DNA of 64,000 nucleotides from Pseudooceanicola atlanticus (lineage in GTDB: Bacteria; Pseudomonadota; Alphaproteobacteria; Rhodobacterales; Rhodobacteraceae): the NCBI RefSeq assembly GCF_000768315.1, contig NZ_AQQX01000006.1, forward strand, positions 62,001 through 126,000. The letters run 5' to 3'. The notes under the pieces were generated by a model. It was not told where the DNA came from. It saw nothing but the letters and a program-made list of their open reading frames with translations, and did not search any database. Positions 34,870-42,560 of the stretch are shown in pieces (position 1 is the stretch's first letter; each line of letters starts with the position of its first letter). The position numbers and the translations under genes are program-made.

Positions 34870-35858
34870 GCGATCTGACCGCAACCGCGCCGGGCCGGGC
34901 CGCGCCGAGAATGGCGGGCCGGGTCAAGGCCGCGATCATCCTTTTCATCCTGTTCGCGCTGATGCCGCCGCTGGCCTCGGCGCTGGACGACCCGTTCTAC
35001 GTGCTGATCGGCACCCGGATCCTGGCATATGCGATTGCCGCTTTGGCGCTGGACCTGATCCTGGGCTACGGCGCGATGGTGTCCTTCGGGCATGCGGCCT
35101 ATCTGGGCTTCGGCTCCTACGCGGTGGCGATCCTGTCGAGCTACGGGATCAACGATCTGGGCCTGCAATTGCTGTTCGGGATCACCCTGTCGGCGGTCTT
35201 CGCGCTGATTACCGGGGCGATTTCGCTACGCACGCAGGGCGTCTACTTCATCATGATCACGCTGGCCTTCGGTCAGATGGCGTTCTTCTTCTTCATTTCG
35301 CTGTCGGCCTATGGCGGGGATGACGGGTATGGCCTGTCCGAACGGTCGACCCTGATGGGCATCGACATCCTGCAAAGCGATTTCGGCCTCTACTACGTCA
35401 CGCTGGCACTGCTGATCGCGATGTTCGTGCTGTGCCACCGGATCGTCATGTCGCGTTTTGGCCGGGTGCTGACCGGCATCCGCGAGAACCCGACCCGGAT
35501 GGAGGCGATCGGCTATTCGCCCTTCCGCTACCAGCTGACGGCCTTCATCATCTCGGGCTGCATCACGTCGGTCGCCGGGGTCCTGCTGGCCAACCAGGCG
35601 CAGTTCGTGTCGCCGGCCTTCATGTCCTGGCACCGGTCGGGCGAACTGATCGTGATGGTCGTTCTGGGCGGCGTGGGCACGCTGACCGGCCCCATCGGCG
35701 GGGCGGTGGCCGCGCTGCTGCTGGAGGAATGGCTGGGCGCGCTGTCGGAACATTGGCGCCTGTGGTTCGGCATCTTCCTGGTGCTGATGGTGCTGTTCTC
35801 GCCGCGCGGGATCACCGGGGTACTGGAACGTATGGGCATCGTGAGGACACGCCAATGA
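34866..35858 (+). CDS. Branched-chain-type ABC permease, LivM-like
   Basis: The 330-residue membrane protein has LGYGAMVSFGHAAYLGFGSY, LRTQGVYFIMITLAFGQM and VVLGGVGTLTGPIGGAV, all typical of LivM. The N-terminal 20 residues are Ala/Pro-rich. It overlaps its neighbours on both sides by four bases (ATGA), showing tight translational coupling in the importer operon. Confidence 0.93.
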   Translation: MSDLTATAPGRAAPRMAGRVKAAIILFILFALMPPLASALDDPFYVLIGTRILAYAIAALALDLILGYGAMVSFGHAAYLGFGSYAVAILSSYGINDLGLQLLFGITLSAVFALITGAISLRTQGVYFIMITLAFGQMAFFFFISLSAYGGDDGYGLSERSTLMGIDILQSDFGLYYVTLALLIAMFVLCHRIVMSRFGRVLTGIRENPTRMEAIGYSPFRYQLTAFIISGCITSVAGVLLANQAQFVSPAFMSWHRSGELIVMVVLGGVGTLTGPIGGAVAALLLEEWLGALSEHWRLWFGIFLVLMVLFSPRGITGVLERMGIVRTRQ

Positions 35859-36604
35859 CCGGCCTGGACGTCAAGAACCTGAGCAAGAGCTTCGGCGCGC
35901 TGAAGGTCACGGATGACGTGTCGCTGCGGGTCGAACCCGGAGAGGTGCACGCGATCATCGGGCCGAACGGCGCCGGGAAGACAACGCTGATCTCGCAATT
36001 GTCGGGCCAGCTGGCATCGGATGCGGGCAGTGTCAGCATCGGCGACCGGGACATCACCCACCTGTCGATGCCCGAACGGGTCAAGCTGGGCCTGGCGCGG
36101 TCCTTCCAGATCACCTCGATCCTGCCGGGCTTCACAGCGCTGGAAAACGTGGCGCTGGCCGTTCAGGCGCGCCGCGGGTCGAGCTTTCGCTTCTTCGGCA
36201 ATGTCGCCGGCGAGGCCGAGCTGAACGAGGCCGCGATGTCGGCCCTGGCCGAAGCCGGGCTGGACGACCGCGCCGAGGTGCTGGCCAAGTCGTTGAGCCA
36301 CGGCGAACATCGCCGGCTGGAACTGGCCATCGCGTTGGCGACCGATCCCAAGGTGCTGTTGCTGGACGAACCGCTGGCCGGGGTCGGCGGCGAGGATGCA
36401 GAGGCCTTCGTGTCCCGCCTCCAGACCTTCAAGGGCCGGTTCACCATGGTCCTGATCGAACATGACATGGACGCGGTCTTTGCCCTGGCCGACCGGGTGT
36501 CGGTGCTGGTCTACGGCAAGCTGATCGCGACCGGCAAACCCGAGGATGTCCGCTCCGACCCGGCCGTGCGCGCCGCCTATCTGGGCGAAGAGGAGGTGGC
36601 CTGA
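35855..36604 (+). CDS. ABC transporter ATPase, LivG-like
   Basis: This 249-residue ATPase has Walker A GPNGAGKTTLI near residue 35, the signature region LSHGEHRRLELAIALA, Walker B VLLLDEPLAGV and the switch His in LIEHDMDAVF. The LivG signature normally reads LSYGxQR; here LSHGEHRR, a mild variant. It energises the LivHM channel together with LivF. Its ATG overlaps the livM-like stop. Confidence 0.92.
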   Translation: MTGLDVKNLSKSFGALKVTDDVSLRVEPGEVHAIIGPNGAGKTTLISQLSGQLASDAGSVSIGDRDITHLSMPERVKLGLARSFQITSILPGFTALENVALAVQARRGSSFRFFGNVAGEAELNEAAMSALAEAGLDDRAEVLAKSLSHGEHRRLELAIALATDPKVLLLDEPLAGVGGEDAEAFVSRLQTFKGRFTMVLIEHDMDAVFALADRVSVLVYGKLIATGKPEDVRSDPAVRAAYLGEEEVA

Positions 36605-37290
36605 TGCTGGATGTTGCCGGATTGGAAAGCGCCTATGGCGACAGCCAGATCCTCTTCGGGATCGATTTCCGCGTGAAAGAGGGCGAGGTCGTCACCCTGC
36701 TGGGGCGCAACGGCATGGGCAAGACGACGACGGTCAAGTCGATCTTCGGCCTGGTGAAACCGCGGGCGGGCAGCGTCAAGATCAACGGTCAGAACCTGAC
36801 CGGCGCCGATCCGCACCGGATCGCGCTGGCGGGGCTGGGCTACGTGCCCGAAGGCCGACAGGTCTTTCCCACGCTCAACGTCGAGGAAAACCTGCGCGCC
36901 ACCGCCCGGCCCGGCAAATGGACGCTGCAGCGCATCTACGAGCTGTTCCCGCGTCTCGAGGAACGCCGCCGCAACATGGGCAACCAGCTGTCGGGCGGCG
37001 AACAGCAGATGCTGGCCATCGGTCGGGCGCTGATGACCAACCCCAAGCTGGTCGTTCTGGACGAGGCGACGGAAGGCCTCGCGCCGCTGATCCGCGCCGA
37101 TATCTGGGCCTGCCTGGAACGCCTGAAATCCGAAGGCGAGGCAATCCTTGTCATCGACAAGAACGTCGATGCGCTGACCAAGTTCGCCGACCGTCACGTC
37201 GTCATCGAAAAGGGCCGTGTCGTCTGGACCGGCACGACCGAACAAATTCTGGCCACACCGGATGTGAAGGACCGTTTCCTGCATGTCTGA
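36604..37290 (+). CDS. ABC transporter ATPase, LivF-like
   Basis: The 228-residue ATPase has GRNGMGKTTTVKSI (Walker A), the LivF-typical GYVPEGRQVFPTLNVEENL, LSGGEQQMLAIGRAL and VVLDEATEGLAPLI. The usual H-loop His after Walker B (VEQN/H in LivF) reads VIDKNVDAL, as in other LivF-type subunits lacking that His. It shares one base with the livG-like stop (TGATG). The cupin gene follows 22 bases later, so the importer and the cupin-monooxygenase pair probably share a transcript. Confidence 0.92.
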   Translation: MLDVAGLESAYGDSQILFGIDFRVKEGEVVTLLGRNGMGKTTTVKSIFGLVKPRAGSVKINGQNLTGADPHRIALAGLGYVPEGRQVFPTLNVEENLRATARPGKWTLQRIYELFPRLEERRRNMGNQLSGGEQQMLAIGRALMTNPKLVVLDEATEGLAPLIRADIWACLERLKSEGEAILVIDKNVDALTKFADRHVVIEKGRVVWTGTTEQILATPDVKDRFLHV

Positions 37291-37312
37291 GCCATCAACA
37301 AGGAGCCGCCGC

Positions 37313-37759
37313 ATGATACCTGGTGTCACGAAATCCAATTCCGGGATGGAAGAGATCAGCTGGAACATTCTGGGTCAGACCTATGTGCCCAAGCTGAAAT
37401 CGGAAAACTCCATGGCCTGGCACGCCACCCTGCCCAAGGGGACCTTCGTGCCGCCGCATATCCACCCCACCCAGGACGAGTTCATCTATGTCCTTGAGGG
37501 CCGGTTCGACCTGCTGCTGAACGGCGTGGAAACCTATGCGGAGCCGGGCGACACGATCCGCCTGCCGATGGGCATCCCGCACGGGATCTTCAACAAGACC
37601 GACACCACGATCAAGTGCCTGTTCTGGGTCGCGCCGACCCGCCGGCTCTATGATCTGTTCTGGGCGCTGCACAACCTCGGCCCCGAACCGAACCCGGCGG
37701 ATGTCGTCGCGATCTCGGCCAAGCACGAGGTGGATTTCCTGCCGCCCGAGGAGGAGTGA
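37313..37759 (+). CDS. Metal-binding cupin next to PhzS-like monooxygenase
   Basis: The 148-residue cupin has motif 1 GTFVPPHIHPTQDE (His49, His51, Glu56) and motif 2 GDTIRLPMGIPHGIFN (His90), all four metal ligands. It is the paralogue of the cupin at 24641-25081. AAGGAG precedes the ATG, and the flavoprotein gene begins four bases after its stop. In an anthranilate pathway it could cleave a hydroxylated ring as a dioxygenase, but single-domain cupins have many roles and no substrate can be read from the sequence. Confidence 0.8.
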   Translation: MIPGVTKSNSGMEEISWNILGQTYVPKLKSENSMAWHATLPKGTFVPPHIHPTQDEFIYVLEGRFDLLLNGVETYAEPGDTIRLPMGIPHGIFNKTDTTIKCLFWVAPTRRLYDLFWALHNLGPEPNPADVVAISAKHEVDFLPPEEE

Positions 37760-37763
37760 TCCG

Positions 37764-39011
37764 ATGAAGGTCCTGATAGCAGGCGCGGGGATCGGCGGGC
37801 TGACCACGGCTTTGATGCTGCATGCCCGGGGCATCCCGGTGCAGATCTATGAAGCGGCACGCGAGGTGCGCGAGGTCGGTGTAGGCATCAACGTGCTGCC
37901 CCATGCGATCCGGGAACTGGCCGATCTGGGCCTGCTGGAGGCGCTGGACAAGGTCGGCGTGCGCACCCGGAAACTGTCCTACCTGACCAAGCAGGGGCAG
38001 GAGGTCTGGACCGAGTTGCGCGGCATGCATGCAGGCCATGACGTGCCGCAATTCTCGATCCATCGCGGACGGTTGCAAAAGGTCATCTACGACGCGGTGG
38101 TCGACCGCCTGGGAGCGGATGCGATCCGCACGGGCCGCCGGCTGGCAGGCTTCGTGCAGGACGAGGCCGGGGTGACGGCGCATTTCACCGATGCCATCGA
38201 AGGCGGTGCCGGTCAGAGCGACCGGGGCGAGGTGCTGATTTGCGCCGACGGGATCCATTCCGCCGGGCGCCGCGTCTTCTACCCGAACGAGGGCCCGCCC
38301 TCCTGGCAGGGCGTCGTAATGTGGCGCGGCGCCGCGGAATGGTCGGTCTGGGAAGACGGGGAAAGCATGGCGATTGGTGGCGGACTGGGGGGCAAGTTCG
38401 TGCTCTATCCGATCGCGCCGGCCCACAAGGGCAAGCAGCTGATGAACTGGGTGGTGAACATCCGCATCAAGGATCCCGAGATTTCGACCCCGCCGCCGGA
38501 TAACTGGTCGCGCCAGGTGGCGCTGGCAGACGTGCTGCCGCATGCGTTGCGCTTCCACGTGCCGGGCATGGATATCGGCGGTCTGGTCAAGAAGACCCAG
38601 ACGATCTTCGAATATCCCATGGCCGACCGCGATCCGCTGCCCCGCTGGACCTTCGGGCGCGTGACGCTGCTGGGCGATGCGGCGCATCCGATGTACCCGG
38701 TCGGGTCGAACGGCGCGTCCCAGGCGATCCTGGATGCGCGCAGCCTGGCCGATGCGCTGCAGAAATCCGAACATCCGCGCGCCGCGCTCTGGACCTACGA
38801 GAAGGACCGCCTGCCCAAGACGGCAGAGGTCGTGCGCACCAACCGCGTCGGCGGGCCGGAACGGGTCATCGACGAGGTCGAGAAACTGGCGCCCGCCGGC
38901 TTCAAGTCCATCGATCAGGTCCTGAGCCACGACGACCGCAAGGCCATCGTCGGCGGCTATGCCAACATGGCTGGCTTTTCCAAGGTCACGGTGGCGCGCC
39001 GCGCTTCCTGA
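37764..39011 (+). CDS. PhzS-like FAD-dependent aromatic monooxygenase
   Basis: This 415-residue class A flavoprotein monooxygenase has GAGIGG at residues 7-12, VGVGINVLPHAIREL, QFSIHRGRLQ, the DG motif ICADGIHSAGR and GDAAHPMYPVGSNGASQAILDA near residue 300. The pattern is close to PhzS (5-methylphenazine-1-carboxylate monooxygenase) and salicylate hydroxylase relatives, which hydroxylate electron-rich aromatic acids with NAD(P)H and oxygen. Here the likely substrate is anthranilate, its CoA ester or a derivative (inference). It is coupled to the cupin gene, and a repeat-rich gap follows. Confidence 0.82.
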   Translation: MKVLIAGAGIGGLTTALMLHARGIPVQIYEAAREVREVGVGINVLPHAIRELADLGLLEALDKVGVRTRKLSYLTKQGQEVWTELRGMHAGHDVPQFSIHRGRLQKVIYDAVVDRLGADAIRTGRRLAGFVQDEAGVTAHFTDAIEGGAGQSDRGEVLICADGIHSAGRRVFYPNEGPPSWQGVVMWRGAAEWSVWEDGESMAIGGGLGGKFVLYPIAPAHKGKQLMNWVVNIRIKDPEISTPPPDNWSRQVALADVLPHALRFHVPGMDIGGLVKKTQTIFEYPMADRDPLPRWTFGRVTLLGDAAHPMYPVGSNGASQAILDARSLADALQKSEHPRAALWTYEKDRLPKTAEVVRTNRVGGPERVIDEVEKLAPAGFKSIDQVLSHDDRKAIVGGYANMAGFSKVTVARRAS

Positions 39012-39065
39012 CCCTGTTGTCCCGCGCCGCCCGGAGTGGCGCGGGACACAACGGGCCTTTGGGAC

Positions 39066-39134
39066 CTGATCCTCTTCATCTTGCCGGAAATACTCCGGGG
39101 GAGTCGCCCGCAGGGCGGCGGGGGCAGCGCCCCC
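39066..39134 (+). repeat. Intergenic repeat element, copy 2
   Basis: It opens CTGATCCTCTTCATCTTGCC, then GGAAATACTCCGGGGG and the hairpin GGGGGCAGCGCCCCC. It matches copy 1 at 16885. Confidence 0.75.
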
Positions 39135-39190
39135 AAACACCCGTTGGGATGTGAAGACAGGGCAGGCCTTGCGCCGCCTTTGGCGTCGCC

Positions 39191-39250
39191 AGGGCGGGGG
39201 CTCTGCCCCCGCACCCCCGGGATATTTTTCGGCCAGATGAAAGAGGGGCG
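39191..39250 (-). repeat. Intergenic repeat element, copy 3 (inverted)
   Basis: Read on the minus strand it gives CCCCTCTTTCATCTGGCC, then GAAAAATATCCCGGGGG and the hairpin CGGGGGCAGAGCCCCCG. This is a relative of copies 1 and 2 in opposite orientation. Confidence 0.75.
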
Positions 39251-39282
39251 TGCGAACAGGATCGGACACGACCTGCAAAAGC

Positions 39283-39310
39283 TTCAAGTGTGAAATTTTA
39301 GACTTGAAGT
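39283..39310. promoter_or_regulatory. Inverted-repeat operator before the thioesterase-kynA-kynU operon
   Basis: CTTCAAGT and ACTTGAAG are perfect 8-bp arms, 12 bases apart. The core TTCAAG...CTTGAA is shared with the operator at 31670-31700, suggesting the same MarR controls both. Confidence 0.55.
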
Positions 39311-39421
39311 TGTCGGGGCTGTCCCGGAAACTGACCTTGCGTACCGGACTGATCCGGAGCGATTTTCATCATGGCCAGCCGTGGATCATCGCGGTGAGGC
39401 AGGCAGGGGAAAGGACCGGAG

Positions 39422-39841
39422 ATGGCAGGATTTTCGCATCGATCGCCGGTCATGTTTCAGCATTGCGACCCGGCCGGTATCGTCTTCTATCCCCGGTATT
39501 TCGAGATGATCAACGCGGTGGTCGAGACGTTCTTCGACACGGCGATCGGGTGGAGTTTCCACCAGATGCATTCCGTTGACCGGGTCGGCATTCCCACCGG
39601 CAAGATCGAAGCGGAGTTCCACGCGCCTTCGCGTCTTGGTGACGACCTGGACTGGGTCCTGGTCTTCGAGAAGATCGGCGGGGCGAGCGCGGCTTACGTC
39701 CTTCGTGCCTATTGCGGCGACGAAGCAAGGCTGACGGCAAGGGGGACGCTTGTCATGGTCGATCTCGACCGGATGACGTCGCGCCGCTGGCCCGAAGCAA
39801 TCCGACAAAAACTAGAGACATTCCTGGAGGTCCATTCATGA
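39422..39841 (+). CDS. Hot-dog acyl-CoA thioesterase (4-hydroxybenzoyl-CoA thioesterase family)
   Basis: The 139-residue protein has FQHCDPAGIVFYPRYFEMI, the active-site helix of the 4HBT family with the catalytic Asp in DPAG. These enzymes hydrolyse aryl-CoA thioesters. In this operon the substrate could be a hydroxylated aminobenzoyl-CoA or a ring-cleavage product. It is the first gene after the TTCAAG operator and overlaps the RidA gene by four bases. Confidence 0.87.
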   Translation: MAGFSHRSPVMFQHCDPAGIVFYPRYFEMINAVVETFFDTAIGWSFHQMHSVDRVGIPTGKIEAEFHAPSRLGDDLDWVLVFEKIGGASAAYVLRAYCGDEARLTARGTLVMVDLDRMTSRRWPEAIRQKLETFLEVHS

Positions 39842-40236
39842 GCACGATGATCATTCACCCCGAAGGCTGGAAACCCGCCAAGGGCTATGCCAACGGCGTC
39901 CTGGCGGAGGGGCGTGTTCTTTTCGTGGGCGGCCAGATCGGCTGGAATGCGGATCAGGTCTTTGAAGCGCATGATTTCATTGGGCAAATGACCCAGGCGT
40001 TGCAGAATATCCTGGACGTGGTCACCGCTGCCGGGGGCAAGGCCGAAGATATCACACGGTTGACGTGGTACGTGACCTCGAAGAAGGAATACGTGGCACA
40101 CCAGGCCGAGGTCGGGCGCGCCTACCGGAGCGTTCTGGGCTACCATTTCCCGGCCATGACCATGGTCGTGGTCAGCGAGTTGGTCGAGGACGAGGCCAAG
40201 GTGGAAATCGAGGCGACCGCGGTGCTGCCCGCGTAA
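39838..40236 (+). CDS. RidA family protein (imine/aminomuconate deaminase-like)
   Basis: The 132-residue RidA-fold protein has GRVLFVGGQIGWNADQV, MTQALQNILDVVTAAGGKAEDITRLTWYV and VELVEDEAKVEIEATAVL. Canonical RidA has a catalytic Arg about residue 105 in a C-terminal xRxxVxV segment. Here that region reads AMTMVVVSELVED, without the Arg, so it may not be a general imine deaminase. RidA-like proteins in aminophenol pathways deaminate 2-aminomuconate, a parallel that fits an anthranilate pathway. It overlaps the thioesterase gene. Confidence 0.82.
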   Translation: MSTMIIHPEGWKPAKGYANGVLAEGRVLFVGGQIGWNADQVFEAHDFIGQMTQALQNILDVVTAAGGKAEDITRLTWYVTSKKEYVAHQAEVGRAYRSVLGYHFPAMTMVVVSELVEDEAKVEIEATAVLPA

Positions 40237-40263
40237 TCGCCGGCAAGAGATCAGGAGCATGTC

Positions 40264-40500
40264 ATGAAATGCGTTTTCGTTCAGATTCAGTGCCATCCCG
40301 GCAAGACCTACGAGGTTGCCGACGAGATCGCGCTGATGGAGCTTCATTCCGAGCTGTATTCCACCAGTGGCGAATTCGACCTGCTGGTGAAGCTGTACAT
40401 CCCCTCGGACAAGGATATCGGTTTCTTTCTCAGCGACTCGATCTTCAAGGTGCCGGGCATCACCCGGACCCTGACGACGATGACCTTCAACGCGTTCTGA
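40264..40500 (+). CDS. Stand-alone Lrp/AsnC ligand-binding (RAM) domain protein
   Basis: This 78-residue protein is only the C-terminal effector domain of Lrp/AsnC regulators (MKCVFVQIQCHPGKTYEVAD; SGEFDLLVKLYIP; VPGITRTLTTMTF). It has no DNA-binding part. Such single-domain proteins form oligomers that bind amino acids. Placed between ridA and kynA, it may sense tryptophan, kynurenine or anthranilate. The role is unknown. Confidence 0.8.
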   Translation: MKCVFVQIQCHPGKTYEVADEIALMELHSELYSTSGEFDLLVKLYIPSDKDIGFFLSDSIFKVPGITRTLTTMTFNAF

Positions 40501-40527
40501 TCCACCCGTTCGGCCGGAGGCCTGCCC

Positions 40528-41358
40528 ATGTCCGCCTATGATCCGTCCCAGGAAGGGGCCAAGACCTCTTTTTCGGACGATATGAGCTATATCGACTACC
40601 TGTCGCTCGACCCGATCCTGGGATCGCAGAAACGCCTGAGCGACGCCCATGACGAGATGCTGTTCATCATCCAGCACCAGACATCCGAGCTTTGGATGCG
40701 GCTGGCGCTGTTCGAACTGGACGCGGCGCGGCGCAACCTGGCGGCGGGCAATTTTTCGTCCACGTTCAAGATGCTGACGCGGGTGGCGCGGATCTATGAC
40801 CAGCTGAACAGCGCCTGGGACGTGCTGCGCACGATGACGCCCAGCGAATACACGCGGTTCCGCGATGATCTGGGGGCGTCCTCGGGGTTTCAGTCGCACC
40901 AGTACCGGCTGATCGAATATGTCCTGGGCAACCGCAACAAGGCGATGATGCGGGTACACGAGCACCGGCCAGAGCTCTACGCTATGCTGGAGCGGGAATT
41001 GTCGCAGAAATCGCTGTATCACGTGGCGCTGGATGCGTTGGCGGCAGAGCTGGGCGAGACCTTCGACCCGGCCATCTACAGGCTGGATGCGCCGCACCAG
41101 GCGGATCAGCAGGTGATGGATGCCTGGGCGCGGATCTACCAGGACCCGGAAGGGCATTGGTCGCTATACGAACTGGCGGAAAAGCTGGTGGACCTCGAGG
41201 ATTACTTCCGCCGGTGGCGGTTCAACCATGTCACCACGGTCGAACGGATCATCGGGTTCAAGCGCGGCACCGGCGGCACCAGCGGTGTCGCCTATCTGCG
41301 CAAGATGCTGGAAGTCGAACTTTTTCCCGAACTCTGGAAAATGCGGGGGCAATTGTGA
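40528..41358 (+). CDS. kynA: Tryptophan 2,3-dioxygenase
   Basis: This 276-residue heme enzyme has the TDO landmarks: DEMLFIIQHQTSELWMRL, SGFQSHQYRLIEYVLGN (substrate pocket), the axial His in RFNHVTTVERIIGFK and RGTGGTSGVAYLRK. It oxidises L-tryptophan to N-formylkynurenine in the cytoplasm. Its length is usual for bacterial KynA. Its stop overlaps the kynU GTG start (GTGA), so the two are translationally coupled. Confidence 0.95.
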   Translation: MSAYDPSQEGAKTSFSDDMSYIDYLSLDPILGSQKRLSDAHDEMLFIIQHQTSELWMRLALFELDAARRNLAAGNFSSTFKMLTRVARIYDQLNSAWDVLRTMTPSEYTRFRDDLGASSGFQSHQYRLIEYVLGNRNKAMMRVHEHRPELYAMLERELSQKSLYHVALDALAAELGETFDPAIYRLDAPHQADQQVMDAWARIYQDPEGHWSLYELAEKLVDLEDYFRRWRFNHVTTVERIIGFKRGTGGTSGVAYLRKMLEVELFPELWKMRGQL

Positions 41359-42551
41359 GCAAGGTGAGCCTGCCGGTGAAGGACCGGTTCGATCTGCCGG
41401 AGGGCGTGATTTACCTGGACGGCAACTCGCTGGGGCCGCTGCCCCTGTCGGTCAAGTCGGGCCTTCAGGGCGTGGTCGAGGACCAGTGGGGCCAGAACCT
41501 GATCAAGGGCTGGAATGTCGATCGCTGGATGGAGCAGCCGACCCGCGTCGGCAACCGCGTGGCCAGGCTGATCGGTGCGCCCGAAGGGTCGGTCGTGATG
41601 GGCGACACGCTGTCGCTGAAAGTCTACCAGGCGGTGTCCGCGGCACTGGAGATGCGGCCCGACCGCAAGGTCGTGCTTTCTGATAACGGCAACTTCCCCA
41701 CCGACCTCTACATGGCAGAGGGGCTGATCCGGCACCTCGACAAGCGGCACGAACTGCGCGTCGTGGCGCCCGAAGAGGTGGCGGATGCCATCACCGAAGA
41801 GGTCGCGGCGGTGATGATCACCCAGGTGGATTACCGATCCGGGCGGATGCATGACATGGCGGCGATCACCGCCAAGGCACATTCGGTCGGCGCCGTGATG
41901 ATCTGGGACCTGGCCCATAGCGCCGGCGCGGTCGAGTTGGACCTGGAAGGGTCGAATTGCGAATTCGCCGTGGGCTGTACCTACAAGTACCTCAATGGCG
42001 GACCGGGCGCGCCGGCCTTTATCTATGTGCGGCCCGATCTGACCGATGGCATCGCCCCGGCGCTGGCCGGGTGGATGGGCCATGATGCGCCCTTTGCCTT
42101 CGAGCAATCCTACCGCCCGGCGGGCGGGATCGAACGGATGCGCGTCGGCACGCCGCCGGTGTTGCAGATGTCGGCGCTGGAAATGGCGCTGGAGGCCTGG
42201 GACGGCGTCGACATGGGCGACCTGCGGGCCGCGTCCGTGAGGCTCTGCGATCTGTTCATCGCCGAGGTCGAGGCCAAGTGCCCGGAGTTGACCCTGGCCA
42301 GTCCGCGGGACGCGGCGCAGCGGGGCAGCCAGGTGTCGTTCGCCTTCGAACATGGCTACGCGGCGATGCAGGCGCTGATCGCGCGCGGCGTGATCGGGGA
42401 TTTCCGGGCGCCCAACATCATGCGCTTTGGTTTCACACCGCTTTACATCGACGAGGGTGACGTAGTGCAGGCTGTTGATATCCTTGCCGATATCCTGAAC
42501 ACCAAGGCCTGGGACCGCGAGGAATACCAGACCCGCAGCCGAGTGACCTGA
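41355..42551 (+). CDS. kynU: Kynureninase
   Basis: This 398-residue PLP enzyme has YLDGNSLGPLP at the N-terminus, DNGNFPTDLYM, WDLAHSAGAVELDL (cofactor Asp) and GCTYKYLNGGPGAPAFIYV with the PLP lysine. It cleaves kynurenine to anthranilate and alanine. The start is GTG at 41355 overlapping the kynA stop. Upstream in-frame codons lie inside kynA. With kynA and the formamidase-like hydrolase it completes tryptophan to anthranilate. Confidence 0.95.
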   Translation: MSKVSLPVKDRFDLPEGVIYLDGNSLGPLPLSVKSGLQGVVEDQWGQNLIKGWNVDRWMEQPTRVGNRVARLIGAPEGSVVMGDTLSLKVYQAVSAALEMRPDRKVVLSDNGNFPTDLYMAEGLIRHLDKRHELRVVAPEEVADAITEEVAAVMITQVDYRSGRMHDMAAITAKAHSVGAVMIWDLAHSAGAVELDLEGSNCEFAVGCTYKYLNGGPGAPAFIYVRPDLTDGIAPALAGWMGHDAPFAFEQSYRPAGGIERMRVGTPPVLQMSALEMALEAWDGVDMGDLRAASVRLCDLFIAEVEAKCPELTLASPRDAAQRGSQVSFAFEHGYAAMQALIARGVIGDFRAPNIMRFGFTPLYIDEGDVVQAVDILADILNTKAWDREEYQTRSRVT

Positions 42552-42560
42552 GCGCGCGGT

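Larger units (their letters stand above)
39012..39421. other. Intergenic region of 410 bases with two repeat elements and an operator
   Basis: No gene is seen. It contains two oppositely oriented copies of the intergenic repeat (39066-39134 and 39191-39250) and then the inverted repeat at 39283-39310, which marks the promoter of the thioesterase-RidA-kynA-kynU operon. Confidence 0.7.

Noticed and set aside
39191-39250. Rho-independent terminator for the monooxygenase gene at 39.0 kb
   Set aside because: It is a GC-rich hairpin, but its T-run lies on the wrong side for the plus strand, and the sequence matches the repeat family. Terminator use remains possible but is not shown.
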